A program made the translations under genes and the position numbers. Shown here one piece after another: positions 10,022 to 18,812 of a stretch of 64,000 nt of DNA (within the stretch, counting starts at the first letter, position 1; each line of letters opens with the position of its first letter). The notes beneath the pieces are model-generated. The model saw nothing but the letters and a program-made list of their open reading frames with translations, searched no databases and was not told the DNA's origin. Source of the stretch: Mycoavidus cysteinexigens_B (GTDB lineage Bacteria > Pseudomonadota > Gammaproteobacteria > Burkholderiales > Burkholderiaceae); contig JASSUG010000005.1 of the NCBI GenBank assembly GCA_031963465.1, positions 1 to 64,000 on the forward strand, in the 5' to 3' direction.

Positions 10022-10029
10022 TAAAAGTA

Positions 10030-10539
10030 GAAATCTAAGATACAAAGGCTCATTTCTGCTATGCGATCAAGCCAAAACCAATACACGTGATTTAACCGAA
10101 GACGACTTCTGATCGACGTATGTATTGGACGAAGTCGACGCATGGCACAGCAACTTCTGCATAGAACATACAGACAACATGCTTTCCGCACTGTGGTTCC
10201 GGCTTCCGCTTTCATTGGTTTTTGCTCGAGTACTAGAAAGAATTGGACGCCGCAAACAAAGTTTACAGATCGTACCCATGCAACTCTTAGTCGGCGAAAA
10301 TGGCCAGCCATTAATCTATTGCACTTTACGATTTAGATTAGATCAAGCGCGTAATGCGAATACCCCCGATGATGAGAATCAGTCTATAATTCCTCATAGA
10401 GTCTTTCTTTGTGGTCTTGCAGTGTTTAGAATCTGGCTATATTTAAAGTATACCTCGAGCGCCCGCGCTCTTATGCTTCCTTAAAGAAAGGCTCTTTTGG
10501 GGTTTTCGGACTGCTTTTAAAATAACTAGGGAGATATGA
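10030..10539. other. 510-bp stretch without a recognisable gene upstream of acpP
   Basis: This stretch lies between the IS982 target duplication and acpP. A frame at 10125-10484 is open for 119 codons but has no recognisable motif and no convincing RBS. The expected upstream neighbours of acpP in the fatty-acid cluster (fabH, fabD, fabG) are absent. A TTGCAG box at 10417-10422, spaced 17 bases from TATTTA at 10440-10445, could be a sigma-70 promoter for acpP. Nothing firmer can be said. Confidence 0.4.
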
Positions 10540-10785
10540 ATGAGCGATTTTGAAAAGCGTGTAAAAGCGATCGTTGCTGAGCAATTGGGTGTAGCAGAAG
10601 CAGAAGTTAAAAACGAAGCGAGCTTTGTAGATGATTTAGGGGCAGACTCTCTCGATACAGTCGAGTTAGTAATGGCTCTCGAAGATGAATTCGGGATTGA
10701 AATCCCCGACGAAGAAGCCGAAAAAATTACGACCGTGCAACAGGCGATCGACTACGCCCGGGCCCACGAAAAAGCTGCAGGGTAA
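10540..10785 (+). CDS. acpP: Acyl carrier protein
   Basis: The 81-residue acidic protein carries acyl chains as thioesters on 4'-phosphopantetheine during fatty-acid synthesis. The attachment serine is in the canonical GADSLDTVEL motif, followed by MALEDEFGIEIPDEEAE helix III. Length and sequence are typical of essential AcpP. AGGGAGA precedes the ATG by a few bases. Unusually, it is not flanked by fabG or fabF: an IS and non-coding DNA lie upstream and a terminator downstream, so it appears to be transcribed alone. The other fab genes must be elsewhere. Confidence 0.97.
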   Translation: MSDFEKRVKAIVAEQLGVAEAEVKNEASFVDDLGADSLDTVELVMALEDEFGIEIPDEEAEKITTVQQAIDYARAHEKAAG

Positions 10786-10937
10786 TTAAACAAATGCAGA
10801 AAAGCTTATGCTTTCAGTATTTGTTCAGTCGTTGTTATCAGGGTTTGTTTGCGGCCTGTGAAATTTGGATGGGGCGTGGGGAAATGCTTAGAGAATAGTT
10901 TTTTGGTGTATTTTCAAAAGTCTGATGCAATGCATAG

Positions 10938-10982
10938 CCGTAGCGCCCACGTCATCTATCATGGGTGCTACGGCTTTTTTTC
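10938..10982 (+). terminator. Rho-independent terminator downstream of acpP
   Basis: A 12-bp stem, CCGTAGCGCCCA (10938-10949) with TGGGTGCTACGG (10962-10973), contains one G-T pair. It is followed by C and then eight T residues. It lies about 150 bases after the acpP stop and would end the acpP transcript. Confidence 0.85.
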
Positions 10983-11007
10983 TTAGGGCGTGCTCCTCAA
11001 TCGCCCC

Positions 11008-11030
11008 AAAAAACTGAGTTTACCTCAGTT
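11008..11030 (-). terminator. Intrinsic terminator of the toroid-protein operon
   Basis: On the minus strand AACTGAG, a five-base loop and CTCAGTT form a seven-pair stem, directly followed by a T run ending in TTTTTGGGG. It lies about 190 bases beyond the stop of the 716-residue exported protein and points the same way. The 11031-11221 interval between them holds no recognisable gene. Confidence 0.7.
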
Positions 11031-11221
11031 GATAGGCTCTTCGATATCCAACTCGACTTCGAACTCGCTCAGAATTGTGGGTAATTGCAAGGGTCATGGA
11101 GTGCTTACCATGTCCTTGATGTTCGGCTGCTCTCCAAAATTACAATGTCTTCTACAAATCAGCACTGTATCCTCTTGGACTCCTAGGAGCACGTTGGGAT
11201 CGGAAAATCAAAGGATCAAAG

Positions 11222-13372
11222 CTAAGCGTACTTCAAAGCCCAACTAAAGGCGCGCTCACTAACTTTTGTCAATGGGAAGGAATACGTTGTACAGGCAAAG
11301 TTCGAATGTAACTGTCCAATTGGGGTGGTTGAAAATGGATTAGTTTTACCATCTACCGTTGTGAAATTAGACAGTGTGCAATTATCAAATCCCGTGGCGC
11401 GATAGTCTGTGGCGTCACTATTTACATAGCTTACTGAGAAACCATCTTGATTGACCGTAGTGCTCTGAAAATCAGCAAAAGAAGCGAAATCTGTCTGAAC
11501 GGTGATATTTCCAGTTAGCGTTTTAGAATTTAGCGTATCTGTTCGCTTTATAATACCTTGTCCAAACGTTAAAACCGTATGAGCTTGCAGATCAATATCC
11601 GTTGAATACTCTGGATTTTTTTTAGCTTGCCTAAACTTCATCGTGTCAAAGGACACAATAACTTGCCCATCGCGTTCGCGCACCCTCAAATTTTTATAAT
11701 AGGTGACTGGAATATAATTTGTTCCCTGATAAGAGATTTGAGAGATCAACAACGGATAACCTAAATCTGTTGTTCCATAGATCAAATTATCGGAAAAAGG
11801 TATTGGATAGTATGGAGTATTCGAGTTACGGTCAGGTGCTTGGTTTAAATTCAAGTTAATCACGCGATTTTTGTCACGCACCGTAATCAATGCGGCATTA
11901 TAGGGGCGGTTCTTATCTGTGGGCAAGTTGTACCAAGTGAGGGTGTAACGCGGCCTTCTATCCAACCAGGCTTGGAAGTCAGCATTAGGCATGGGGGCTT
12001 TACCGCCAAAACCTAGCTTGTTCCACCCAGCATTTATAAATAGGTAATGGTATAAAAGGCTGAAATTTTCACCCATCGCACGTTGTGTACCGCGATAGGT
12101 ATCCGTGCCACGGCCTTTAACCCACATGTTCACTGATGGAGTGGGCAGGGTCGGATCGTACCAGAAAGTGCTAAAGCGGTAAGCTGATTTACAAGTAAAT
12201 GCATAGGCTATCTGTATTTCTTCTTCAGACAACACCCCTGCCTTTGCGGCTACGGTTAAGATTTCTGTAAAACCTGAGTCCCCATATGGACCAATAGATC
12301 GACCATAGTTGAAACCTTGACCATCCGTATTGAGTTGAGGAAGAATCAGATCAACTGATTTTCTCAGATAGCCTTTCAATTCTTGCGTTAAATTAGCCTC
12401 ATCCCCCGTTTCCAAAATTCGTTCGACAATTTCAGCAATAAACACCACGCTGTATCGGTCAAAGCGCGCCCGATCATAATAAGTCTGGTTAACATTCGAG
12501 GCGTCATCAGAGAATCCACCCGAAGAATCGCTTCTAATATGATTAATAATTTTATACAAAAGTGCATTACGCGCACTTAGCCGTGCTACAGCGGGGTTGA
12601 TAGAAGAGAAGAAGGTCGGATTGTTCCACCCTAGATTTTTTCTCAATCCAGCAATTCCGTAAGAGACTGCATAGTAATTTTGAGCAGTATTAATAGACGC
12701 AAAATCAATTGGCATGTTTTTTGCAGGACAGGTATTTAATTTGCCATTAGTATGTGTGCCAAATATATCGCAGAAGGTTAATCTATTTTTTAATCTATTC
12801 AGCATTTCGTCATTAAAAACTTCATTTAACATGCCGCATGCGTTGAAATTATTGAGTGCGATGAGATAATACAATTCACCCCAAGATGTGTTTGCATAGA
12901 AGTAATCAGTTTTACCTATCTGCAGCATCATCTCGGTAGTTATTTTTTGATATGTCTCAAGGTAATTTTTGTAACTCGGATCGCCTTTCGTTTTCATATC
13001 AATCAATATATAAGACAGGCCTAGTGCCAATTTACCAGGCAAAAATTTATCCCCCGTCTTCGTATCTAATACATGTATTGGGTCGCCGTTGCCGAAGTCC
13101 ATCTCTACTTGAGTGAAATCAGGTGCTGCCTTAATAAGATCAAAGAGCGCTTTCATTTGCCCCATTACGGTAATGGGTATATCAGATCCCGTTGGCACGT
13201 TTGTATCAGGCATGCCATAAACTATTCCATGGAGAGAAGTAGCTGCAGGGCAAAATACATCGTTCGCCTGAGAAGGAGAGGTATTCATAGGACACAAAGT
13301 GTCTGTGTCGGGTATAGAGAGGCGGAACGTACTGAGCGCGAGGGCAAGTGGGGGGAGCTTGGACAACAACAT
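11222..13372 (-). CDS. Exported alpha/alpha-toroid-like protein, possible polysaccharide lyase or hydrolase
   Basis: I do not recognise a named family. The 716-residue protein begins with a hydrophobic stretch (LPPLALALSTF) that could be a signal peptide. A strong AGGAGG lies five bases before the ATG. Residues about 50-440 are helix-rich with aromatic and Gly-rich turns (GQGFNYGRS, GPYGDSGF, FWYDPTLP), as in (alpha/alpha) toroid carbohydrate-active enzymes. Residues about 470-716 look beta-rich, with short repeated Thr/Asn strands, as in the beta-sandwich domain of toroid lyases. It follows the 435-residue toroid-like gene with a gap of about 115 bases and is closed by a terminator. Acting on an external polysaccharide is inference from shape, not from a matched active site. 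Confidence 0.55.
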   Translation of the reverse strand: MLLSKLPPLALALSTFRLSIPDTDTLCPMNTSPSQANDVFCPAATSLHGIVYGMPDTNVPTGSDIPITVMGQMKALFDLIKAAPDFTQVEMDFGNGDPIHVLDTKTGDKFLPGKLALGLSYILIDMKTKGDPSYKNYLETYQKITTEMMLQIGKTDYFYANTSWGELYYLIALNNFNACGMLNEVFNDEMLNRLKNRLTFCDIFGTHTNGKLNTCPAKNMPIDFASINTAQNYYAVSYGIAGLRKNLGWNNPTFFSSINPAVARLSARNALLYKIINHIRSDSSGGFSDDASNVNQTYYDRARFDRYSVVFIAEIVERILETGDEANLTQELKGYLRKSVDLILPQLNTDGQGFNYGRSIGPYGDSGFTEILTVAAKAGVLSEEEIQIAYAFTCKSAYRFSTFWYDPTLPTPSVNMWVKGRGTDTYRGTQRAMGENFSLLYHYLFINAGWNKLGFGGKAPMPNADFQAWLDRRPRYTLTWYNLPTDKNRPYNAALITVRDKNRVINLNLNQAPDRNSNTPYYPIPFSDNLIYGTTDLGYPLLISQISYQGTNYIPVTYYKNLRVRERDGQVIVSFDTMKFRQAKKNPEYSTDIDLQAHTVLTFGQGIIKRTDTLNSKTLTGNITVQTDFASFADFQSTTVNQDGFSVSYVNSDATDYRATGFDNCTLSNFTTVDGKTNPFSTTPIGQLHSNFACTTYSFPLTKVSERAFSWALKYA

Positions 13373-13488
13373 TTTTGCCTCCTATTCGAATTCTGTAAAA
13401 TTCAATAGATTGATAATAGTTTGTGAATTCAACTTTGTCTATGCAAGTGTTATCCAGATTTAAAATAAACGCACTCCTTTGTTCATCC

Positions 13489-14796
13489 CTACCTAGAATC
13501 AAGCTGTAGCATGCCTATAAATGATATGGCTCGAGCCAACGATCCCTCACCGAGCAATATCGTTGAGCGCTCATGCTTAACCCACAAGAAGCGAGAGTAG
13601 ACATCAATTCTGTTAGTACTATTTCCGCTATTAAGCCCGGCATCCGTCATGATATGTTGATAGGCTTCCGGCTTAAATAACGCCATAAATAAATAGCCGC
13701 TACGCAATCGATGAGTGCCTATCGAGTTGCCAGTGCCACTGGCGCCATTCAAGCGACCTGCATATTGCTGTTTGCCGAGAGGAATCACGTCCCTAACGGT
13801 GTTAGCGATAGGCGTCAACTGCTGGACATGGATGCCGTACCGACCACTCGCATACAGCCGATAGACGCCTGCTACGTCAAGACTGCCGTGATTGCAATCT
13901 TCGGCCGTTTTCTTGGACACCGAATAGCCCCAGTCATCCGCGGGAAGATGCGCTTTATCGGTATAGAGTGACACGCCATCTTTAAAGAACCAATCAATGT
14001 TGAATTTGACAATCTGATCGTAAAGCTTGACTCGCTCTGGTGCATCGTTTAGCAACTCATGTGCTTGGGCTAGATTCATAAAGCCATAATTTAACATCAT
14101 TTGCTGATTCCACGGTACGGGCAGCCCGGTTTTATACGGTGAGGTATTTGAGAAGTACATATGCTTGCCATTACGCAGCGTGAGTAATGATTTCAGAATA
14201 TGCTGATCGACCGTTTTGTCCGCTTCAATCACATAGCGCTTAGCGCGTTCCAGATAGGTTTTTCCAAAATGATGAGGGTTCCCATCAGGAACGACCTTAT
14301 TGTAGATAGCACATGTTTGCAGAATTTGTTTAGCGCAAGTGGCAAGGTGTCCAACGGGGTCACCTTGTTCACCACCAGTTTGAATCGGGTTTGCATTAGG
14401 TTGATTGGGCCAAACTGGATCGACGCGCCCTGTCCAAATAACACGCTTACCACTCAGATCATTGCGTATGGACAAAAGCGTGTCACAGAACGACACCGTT
14501 TTGTTCAGAATTTCTTTTTTTGGTGCAATCTCATAGACCAATGCCATGGCCTTCAAATTTTCACCGCTGTGACCTTGGACCCACTCATTATTCTCATTCG
14601 TGGGTACTGGATTTAATGTCTGCGTATAGCTGATAAACGATTGAATTTCGTCTTTAGTGACGGGGCCATCCAAGCTGTCGATTACCATATTCTCTTGGGA
14701 TACTACATTAGTATGCGCATGGTGTGCCATAAAAGGAGGCGAATTGCTTAGCGGGACACCTGTAAACAAAAATGGAATAAAAGGAGAGATTTTCAT
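13489..14796 (-). CDS. Exported toroid-type protein, possible uronic-acid polymer enzyme
   Basis: The predicted product is 435 residues. It starts at ATG 14796, preceded by GGGGTG; an open frame extends to 14901, but the added residues show no family features. The N-terminus (MKISPFIPFLFTGVP) is a plausible export signal. The body shows toroid features: WNQQMMLNYGF, then DDWGYSV, then a Glu-Asp-Cys-Asn-His-Gly stretch before DVAGVYRLY. An (E)D..HG..D motif after an aromatic W-Y turn recalls C5-epimerase-like and lyase-like toroids. Exact family and substrate are not known to me. It is first in a two-gene unit with the 716-residue exported protein. Confidence 0.5.
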   Translation of the reverse strand: MKISPFIPFLFTGVPLSNSPPFMAHHAHTNVVSQENMVIDSLDGPVTKDEIQSFISYTQTLNPVPTNENNEWVQGHSGENLKAMALVYEIAPKKEILNKTVSFCDTLLSIRNDLSGKRVIWTGRVDPVWPNQPNANPIQTGGEQGDPVGHLATCAKQILQTCAIYNKVVPDGNPHHFGKTYLERAKRYVIEADKTVDQHILKSLLTLRNGKHMYFSNTSPYKTGLPVPWNQQMMLNYGFMNLAQAHELLNDAPERVKLYDQIVKFNIDWFFKDGVSLYTDKAHLPADDWGYSVSKKTAEDCNHGSLDVAGVYRLYASGRYGIHVQQLTPIANTVRDVIPLGKQQYAGRLNGASGTGNSIGTHRLRSGYLFMALFKPEAYQHIMTDAGLNSGNSTNRIDVYSRFLWVKHERSTILLGEGSLARAISFIGMLQLDSR

Positions 14797-14999
14797 AAAC
14801 ACCCCATGTAGCGCCAAATAGTAACGTCCCATTATAGTCAAAAAAACATGCGCTGCGGGACGTGCCCCCCATGGCGAGATAGAACTGCATCTTCTCAACA
14901 ATCAACTATACTCAAATAGGAGTGGGTTGCTTATTAACATGTGCATGCGCGACGAAAGCAAACCCACGTTGAGTAAAACTACCTATAGGAGTGATTATC

Positions 15000-15440
15000 A
15001 TGTCAACCCTAACAAAACTCGCTGTTCTAGTCGGTGCATTTGTTTTTTCTGTCCCTTCAATGACACATGCAGGCGAACCGCCGTTTATTTCAATTCCCGT
15101 GTCCGATTTGCAATGGCATGAGGTACCTGATATGGGCGGGGAGATCAGCTACGCAGATTTACGTGGCAGTATTTTCGGCAATGGACCCTATGAGGCATTT
15201 CTCCAGGTGAAAGCAGGTGTAGATAATCCATACCACACACACTCTCGGGATGTGACGGCAGTCATATTGAAGGGCATTTTCTACATAATTATTGATGGAA
15301 AGCGCATCGAGTATCCGGCGGGGTCTTTCTGGAGTATTCCTGCTGATCTACCACACGACAGTGGTTGCGCAAAAGGTGACGACTGTCTAATGTTCATACA
15401 TCAAGTTGGCAGCTTTGATATAGTGCCCTTAAGGAAGTAG
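15000..15440 (+). CDS. Exported cupin-domain protein (DUF4437-like)
   Basis: The protein has a clear signal peptide (LTKLAVLVGAFVFSVPSMTHA) with cleavage after residue 24 or so. A single cupin follows: VDNPYHTHSRDVTAVILKG gives the first His cluster, and PADLPHDSG the second His. Length of about 146 residues fits a one-domain periplasmic cupin. ATG 15000 was chosen because AGGAG lies eight bases before it; an in-frame GTG at 14991 overlaps the RBS. Two cysteines (SGCAKGDDCL) could form a disulfide. It is divergent from the toroid pair and shares their upstream region, so it may be co-regulated. Its substrate is unknown. Confidence 0.8.
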   Translation: MSTLTKLAVLVGAFVFSVPSMTHAGEPPFISIPVSDLQWHEVPDMGGEISYADLRGSIFGNGPYEAFLQVKAGVDNPYHTHSRDVTAVILKGIFYIIIDGKRIEYPAGSFWSIPADLPHDSGCAKGDDCLMFIHQVGSFDIVPLRK

Positions 15441-15830
15441 TAAAAATGAAATTGCCTTAAATTGCCTTTCTTTCTAGGGAGAGTGTTTCATTCTGGGGGC
15501 TGACGGCCGAGCTTATGAAAGCAAGCGCTTTGACTTTGTCGAACAGCCGTCAGAAAAGCTGGACTACACTCGACAATCAAAAAATCAGTTGCTTACGTTA
15601 GCTCCCCAGAATGTAACGCGCTCCTTTATTGAGTCCTCTCCGCGGAATACCTCACAATTTGAAACGCACCCACCTGATGTCGAGTCTGATAACTGCTAAT
15701 ATCAACAGTACGTTTACTCGGTCCAAAATGGTAGAGCCGAAACTGGATGAGTATCGTTTAAACAGCCAAAGCATGGAACAATCCGCAGCTTTATCCGTTC
15801 ATTGTGATTGCCTTGGAGACTTCGATGCGA
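15441..15830. other. Gene-free stretch with a 125-bp inverted-repeat structure
   Basis: No convincing gene is seen between the cupin and the recombinase remnant. CATTCTGGGGGCT at 15489-15501 is mirrored by AGCTCCCCAGAATG at 15600-15613, with one extra base. An inner pair, CTGACGG against CCGTCAG, extends the potential hairpin. It could be a miniature mobile element or a former terminator. No flanking target duplication was found. Confidence 0.35.
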
Positions 15831-16272
15831 ATGTTAGAAATTCTCGCTATTCGTCGTGAAAATATCGATGTCGAACGGCACAGAATTTGGATGCCACAAG
15901 CGAAGGCAGGCAGACGCGAATAACCCATTACAGCTCATCTAGCCAATTTTCTAGCAGACTATGTGGTAGCGCTCCAGCCTGGTACACCCTGGCTATTTCC
16001 ATCACCCGCCACAAAGTCGGGTCGCACCGTTGATATTCGCAAGCCTTTTACTAAAGCCGTTATCGCAGCCGGACTTGACCCTAAGAGCGTGGTACGTCAT
16101 ACCCTGCGCCATACTGCCCACACACCTTGTTCAAGCGGGCATCGATTTGCCCACTGTTAAACGAATCAGTGGACATAAAACACTAACGATGGTTGAACGT
16201 TACGCGCACCAGAACGGACAACACATTCAGGCGGCAATGGAAAAATTTGAGCAGAGGATGAGAATTACCTAG
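15831..16272 (+). pseudogene. Broken tyrosine recombinase (phage integrase family), C-terminal catalytic half
   Basis: Read across two disruptions, the sequence gives IRRENIDVERHRIWMPQ..KAGR, then a TAA at 15918-15920 where homologs have a sense codon. Next come PLTAHLA-like and PWLFPS segments, then RHTLRHT with the catalytic His-x-x-Arg. A frameshift near 16115-16130 follows, then THLVQAG, the GHKTLTMVERYAH box with the second His and the catalytic Tyr. The N-terminal domain is missing. The remnant ends about 85 bases from the CCA end of tRNA-Lys, the usual location for an integrase whose element inserted into a tRNA 3' end. Confidence 0.85.
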
Positions 16273-16356
16273 CTATTTTGCTGGCACGATTACACAAGAA
16301 TGACACAAAGTTAAATCAGTATATGCCTAGGAATTTGGCAAAACCCTTATCGGATA

Positions 16357-16432
16357 TGGTGGGGCGTGAGCGGCTCGAACGCTCGACCTACGGATTAAGA
16401 GTCCGCTGCTCTACCAACTGAGCTAACGCCCC
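16357..16432 (-). tRNA. tRNA-Lys(CTT)
   Basis: The minus strand gives a full cloverleaf. The seven-pair acceptor stem is GGGGCGT with ACGCCCC, the D arm is AGCTC..GAGC, the anticodon loop is CTCTTAA with CTT as anticodon, and the T arm carries GTTCGAG. Discriminator A and CCA are encoded. The adjacent broken integrase suggests that the 3' end served as an attachment site. Confidence 0.97.
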
Positions 16433-16483
16433 AAGAGAAAGCGTATTATAACAAGCTAACCCACACTCAAAATCGTATTTCGT

Positions 16484-16969
16484 ATGCTTGCTCATTTTGA
16501 ACAGAAAATTTTAACCCGCGAAGATCTCGCCGCAAAGCGTCCAACTCTTTCAGCGCCAGTTGTTTTTACAAACGGCGTATTTGATATTTTGCATCGCGGC
16601 CATGTCAGTTATCTAGCTCAAGCGCGTACATTAGGCGCATGTTTGGTGGTTGGGGTTAATAGTGATGCGTCGGTACGTTTACTGGGTAAAGGTGAAGATC
16701 GCCCAATCAACAATACAGCGGATCGCATGGCGCTGATCGCAGCACTTGCGAGTGTCGATTGGGTAGTATGTTTTGAGGAGCCAACGCCAACTGCATTGAT
16801 TGATGCATTACGGCCGGAGATTCTCGTTAAAGGCGGCGATTATGATATGGACGCATTGCCAGAAGCGGCGCTTGTGCGCGGTTGGGGCGGACAAGCGCTG
16901 ACGATTCCTTTTGAGTATCAGCGCTCAACCTCTGCTTTATTGCATAAAGTGCGTGCGTTTTCAAATTAA
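16484..16969 (+). CDS. rfaE2: D-glycero-beta-D-manno-heptose 1-phosphate adenylyltransferase
   Basis: The enzyme makes ADP-heptose from heptose 1-phosphate and ATP for the LPS inner core. The 161-residue protein is the stand-alone cytidylyltransferase-like domain. It has VFTNGVFDILHRGHV with the HxGH nucleotidyltransferase motif, GVNSDASV, and a C-terminal QRSTSALL resembling the family's STT/ISG-like substrate loop. The kinase half (rfaE1) is not fused here, as is usual in beta-proteobacteria. It ends one base from the convergent coaX. Together with gmhA at 43.8 kb it argues that heptose-containing LPS is still made. Confidence 0.93.
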   Translation: MLAHFEQKILTREDLAAKRPTLSAPVVFTNGVFDILHRGHVSYLAQARTLGACLVVGVNSDASVRLLGKGEDRPINNTADRMALIAALASVDWVVCFEEPTPTALIDALRPEILVKGGDYDMDALPEAALVRGWGGQALTIPFEYQRSTSALLHKVRAFSN

Positions 16970-16970
16970 G

Positions 16971-17822
16971 TCATGAAGCATCAACCATCCGAATTGAGTT
17001 ATCACTAGACGAATTCACGTGCTCGCGCGCAATTAACGCCAGCCCTGTTAGCACTAAGTGCTCATGGTAGGTGTAGTCAATTGTCAACAAGCGGCTCACT
17101 CCTTTGGCCGCACCACCACTTAAGACGCATCGGACCGGAGCGCCAATCTGGGCGCATAAATCGCGCCACGCGCGCTCAATTAAACTAGCTTGAGCAAGTA
17201 AGCAGCCTTCATGCAAAGCCGTCTGCGTATCGACCGCAAAGGGCGCTCCAGCCTGCCCGCCATGTGGCTCTTGGCCTTCAATCATGTGTTCCGCCGTCGG
17301 CAACAGCGCGGTATGTTGACCTAGCGACTGCATCATCATCGTCCCGCCGGGCGCAATCAAGCCGCCAGCAAAAGTGCCATCGGCATACAGCGCTTCCAAT
17401 GTAGTCGCGGTGCCTAAAGTAGCAATCAGTAGATGTTCCGCCGGATAGGTGGCGCGCGCGCCAATCAGACTAGCCCAACGATCACTGCCAAGTTGCCGAT
17501 AATCGCGATAACTATTCCGCACTCCGCACAGGCTGGGCTGTGCGCTTACCGTATGGCGCGGAGCATGCGGCCAACGGGTGCTGGTTAAGGTTTCAAGGCG
17601 CCTGGCCGTACGCTCGCCCGCCACATTTGCAATCCAAACACTACCGGGTATTGGCAGCATCGACCAATCCGGCTCTGGCAATGAGAGTAACGCGCCACGT
17701 TCATGCGCAAAGGCGCCCAAGGCAATGCGCGTACCGCCGGCATCGGCCAGGGCCCATTTAATGCGGCTATTACCCGCATCGATTAAAAGAAAAGGAGCCG
17801 CAGATGGAGCAAAAGACATCAT
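16971..17822 (-). CDS. coaX: Type III pantothenate kinase
   Basis: CoaX phosphorylates pantothenate, the first step of coenzyme A synthesis. The fold is ASKHA: LIDAGNSRIKWA is the phosphate-1 loop with the catalytic Asp, GSDRWASLIGA is the conserved pantothenate/phosphate-2 region, and TLGTATTLEAL plus GGLIAPGG complete the site. At 283 residues it is slightly long owing to a beta-proteobacterial insert. It follows birA by about 55 bases in the same direction, a conserved Burkholderia pair. Confidence 0.93.
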   Translation of the reverse strand: MMSFAPSAAPFLLIDAGNSRIKWALADAGGTRIALGAFAHERGALLSLPEPDWSMLPIPGSVWIANVAGERTARRLETLTSTRWPHAPRHTVSAQPSLCGVRNSYRDYRQLGSDRWASLIGARATYPAEHLLIATLGTATTLEALYADGTFAGGLIAPGGTMMMQSLGQHTALLPTAEHMIEGQEPHGGQAGAPFAVDTQTALHEGCLLAQASLIERAWRDLCAQIGAPVRCVLSGGAAKGVSRLLTIDYTYHEHLVLTGLALIAREHVNSSSDNSIRMVDAS

Positions 17823-17876
17823 GAGTGTATTGAAAAAGAAGCCCTTTTATAGGCGAAATAGGAAAAACCGACGATG

Positions 17877-18728
17877 TTACAGAATATATGCTCGCAACGA
17901 AACGTCACCACTTGCCAGCGCTTGAATGCCGTTGCCCGTATCGATCAACAATCGGCCAGATGAGTCGATGCCAGTTGCGACACCATGCAAAATTTCATGG
18001 CCATTCTCTAAGATCAGCACTTTCTTGCCAGTATAAGCATGATCCGCATCCCACGTCTGCAGAAAAGGCGCTAAACCATGTTTCTCAAAAAGCTCAAGCA
18101 TGGTGACCAGGGCATTCAGTACATGGGCCAAGACCTCGGTCATGGCCACCGCCGGTAATACCCGCGCTAAGGCCGCCGGCGGATTAGCCCGCGCATCAAG
18201 CTGTGCCGCGAGCGCCGCCTCACCATCCAGATTAAGTCCAATACCGATCACCACCGTACTCGAGGTATTGGTACAGCGCACCGTTTCAATCAAACTGCCC
18301 GCCAATTTTGCGCCATCGAGCAAGACATCATTGGGCCATTTAAGTGCCAGCCGCGGCGTATCCGCGCGCATCAAGGTGCGCAAGCCAGCGACTATCGCGC
18401 TACCTACGGCAAGGCTAAGCCCCGCAAGTTCGGCAGGTGGCCGAGCTATTTTATAGGCAAACGAAAAAAGTAACGCATCGCCCGCCGCAGCAAACCATGG
18501 CCGCCCGTGCCGCCCACGGCCAGCCGTTTGTTGATACGCAACCCGTACAATGGGTAGGGTGGGTTTATGCGCAGCCCTTAAATAGGCGATTAAATCAGCA
18601 TTCGTCGAACCGGTTTTAGCCACCACCTCAATTGTCAATTTTTGTAAAGAGGCGGATAAAAGTGTACGAAGTCGCTCACCGTCAATGCGCCGGGTGTTAG
18701 ATAATAGGGAAGTCGAAGAAAAAACCAT
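17877..18728 (-). CDS. birA: Biotin-[acetyl-CoA-carboxylase] ligase
   Basis: The enzyme forms biotinyl-AMP and transfers biotin to the carrier protein of acetyl-CoA carboxylase. The ATP/biotin loop GRGRHGRPW, the KWPNDVLL strand and the GIGLNL motif are present. The 283-residue protein has no N-terminal winged helix, so it is a monofunctional ligase and not the biotin-operon repressor. It is followed by coaX, with which it probably forms an operon, and is divergent from the dpp transporter genes. Confidence 0.93.
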   Translation of the reverse strand: MVFSSTSLLSNTRRIDGERLRTLLSASLQKLTIEVVAKTGSTNADLIAYLRAAHKPTLPIVRVAYQQTAGRGRHGRPWFAAAGDALLFSFAYKIARPPAELAGLSLAVGSAIVAGLRTLMRADTPRLALKWPNDVLLDGAKLAGSLIETVRCTNTSSTVVIGIGLNLDGEAALAAQLDARANPPAALARVLPAVAMTEVLAHVLNALVTMLELFEKHGLAPFLQTWDADHAYTGKKVLILENGHEILHGVATGIDSSGRLLIDTGNGIQALASGDVSLRAYIL

Positions 18729-18812
18729 AGTAAGCGTATTTTAACGGACCACGCACCACGCTGCGTTAGTCTGCCGTACAATCATTGAATCAATCAGTTA
18801 TAAAATAACGCT

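Noticed and set aside
10125..10484. 119-codon open frame upstream of acpP
   Set aside because: No motif, no RBS, no paralog and overlapping alternative frames. Treated as non-coding.
10990..11247. 85-codon plus-strand frame after the acpP terminator
   Set aside because: It runs through the minus-strand terminator and overlaps the end of the exported toroid gene. No recognisable features.
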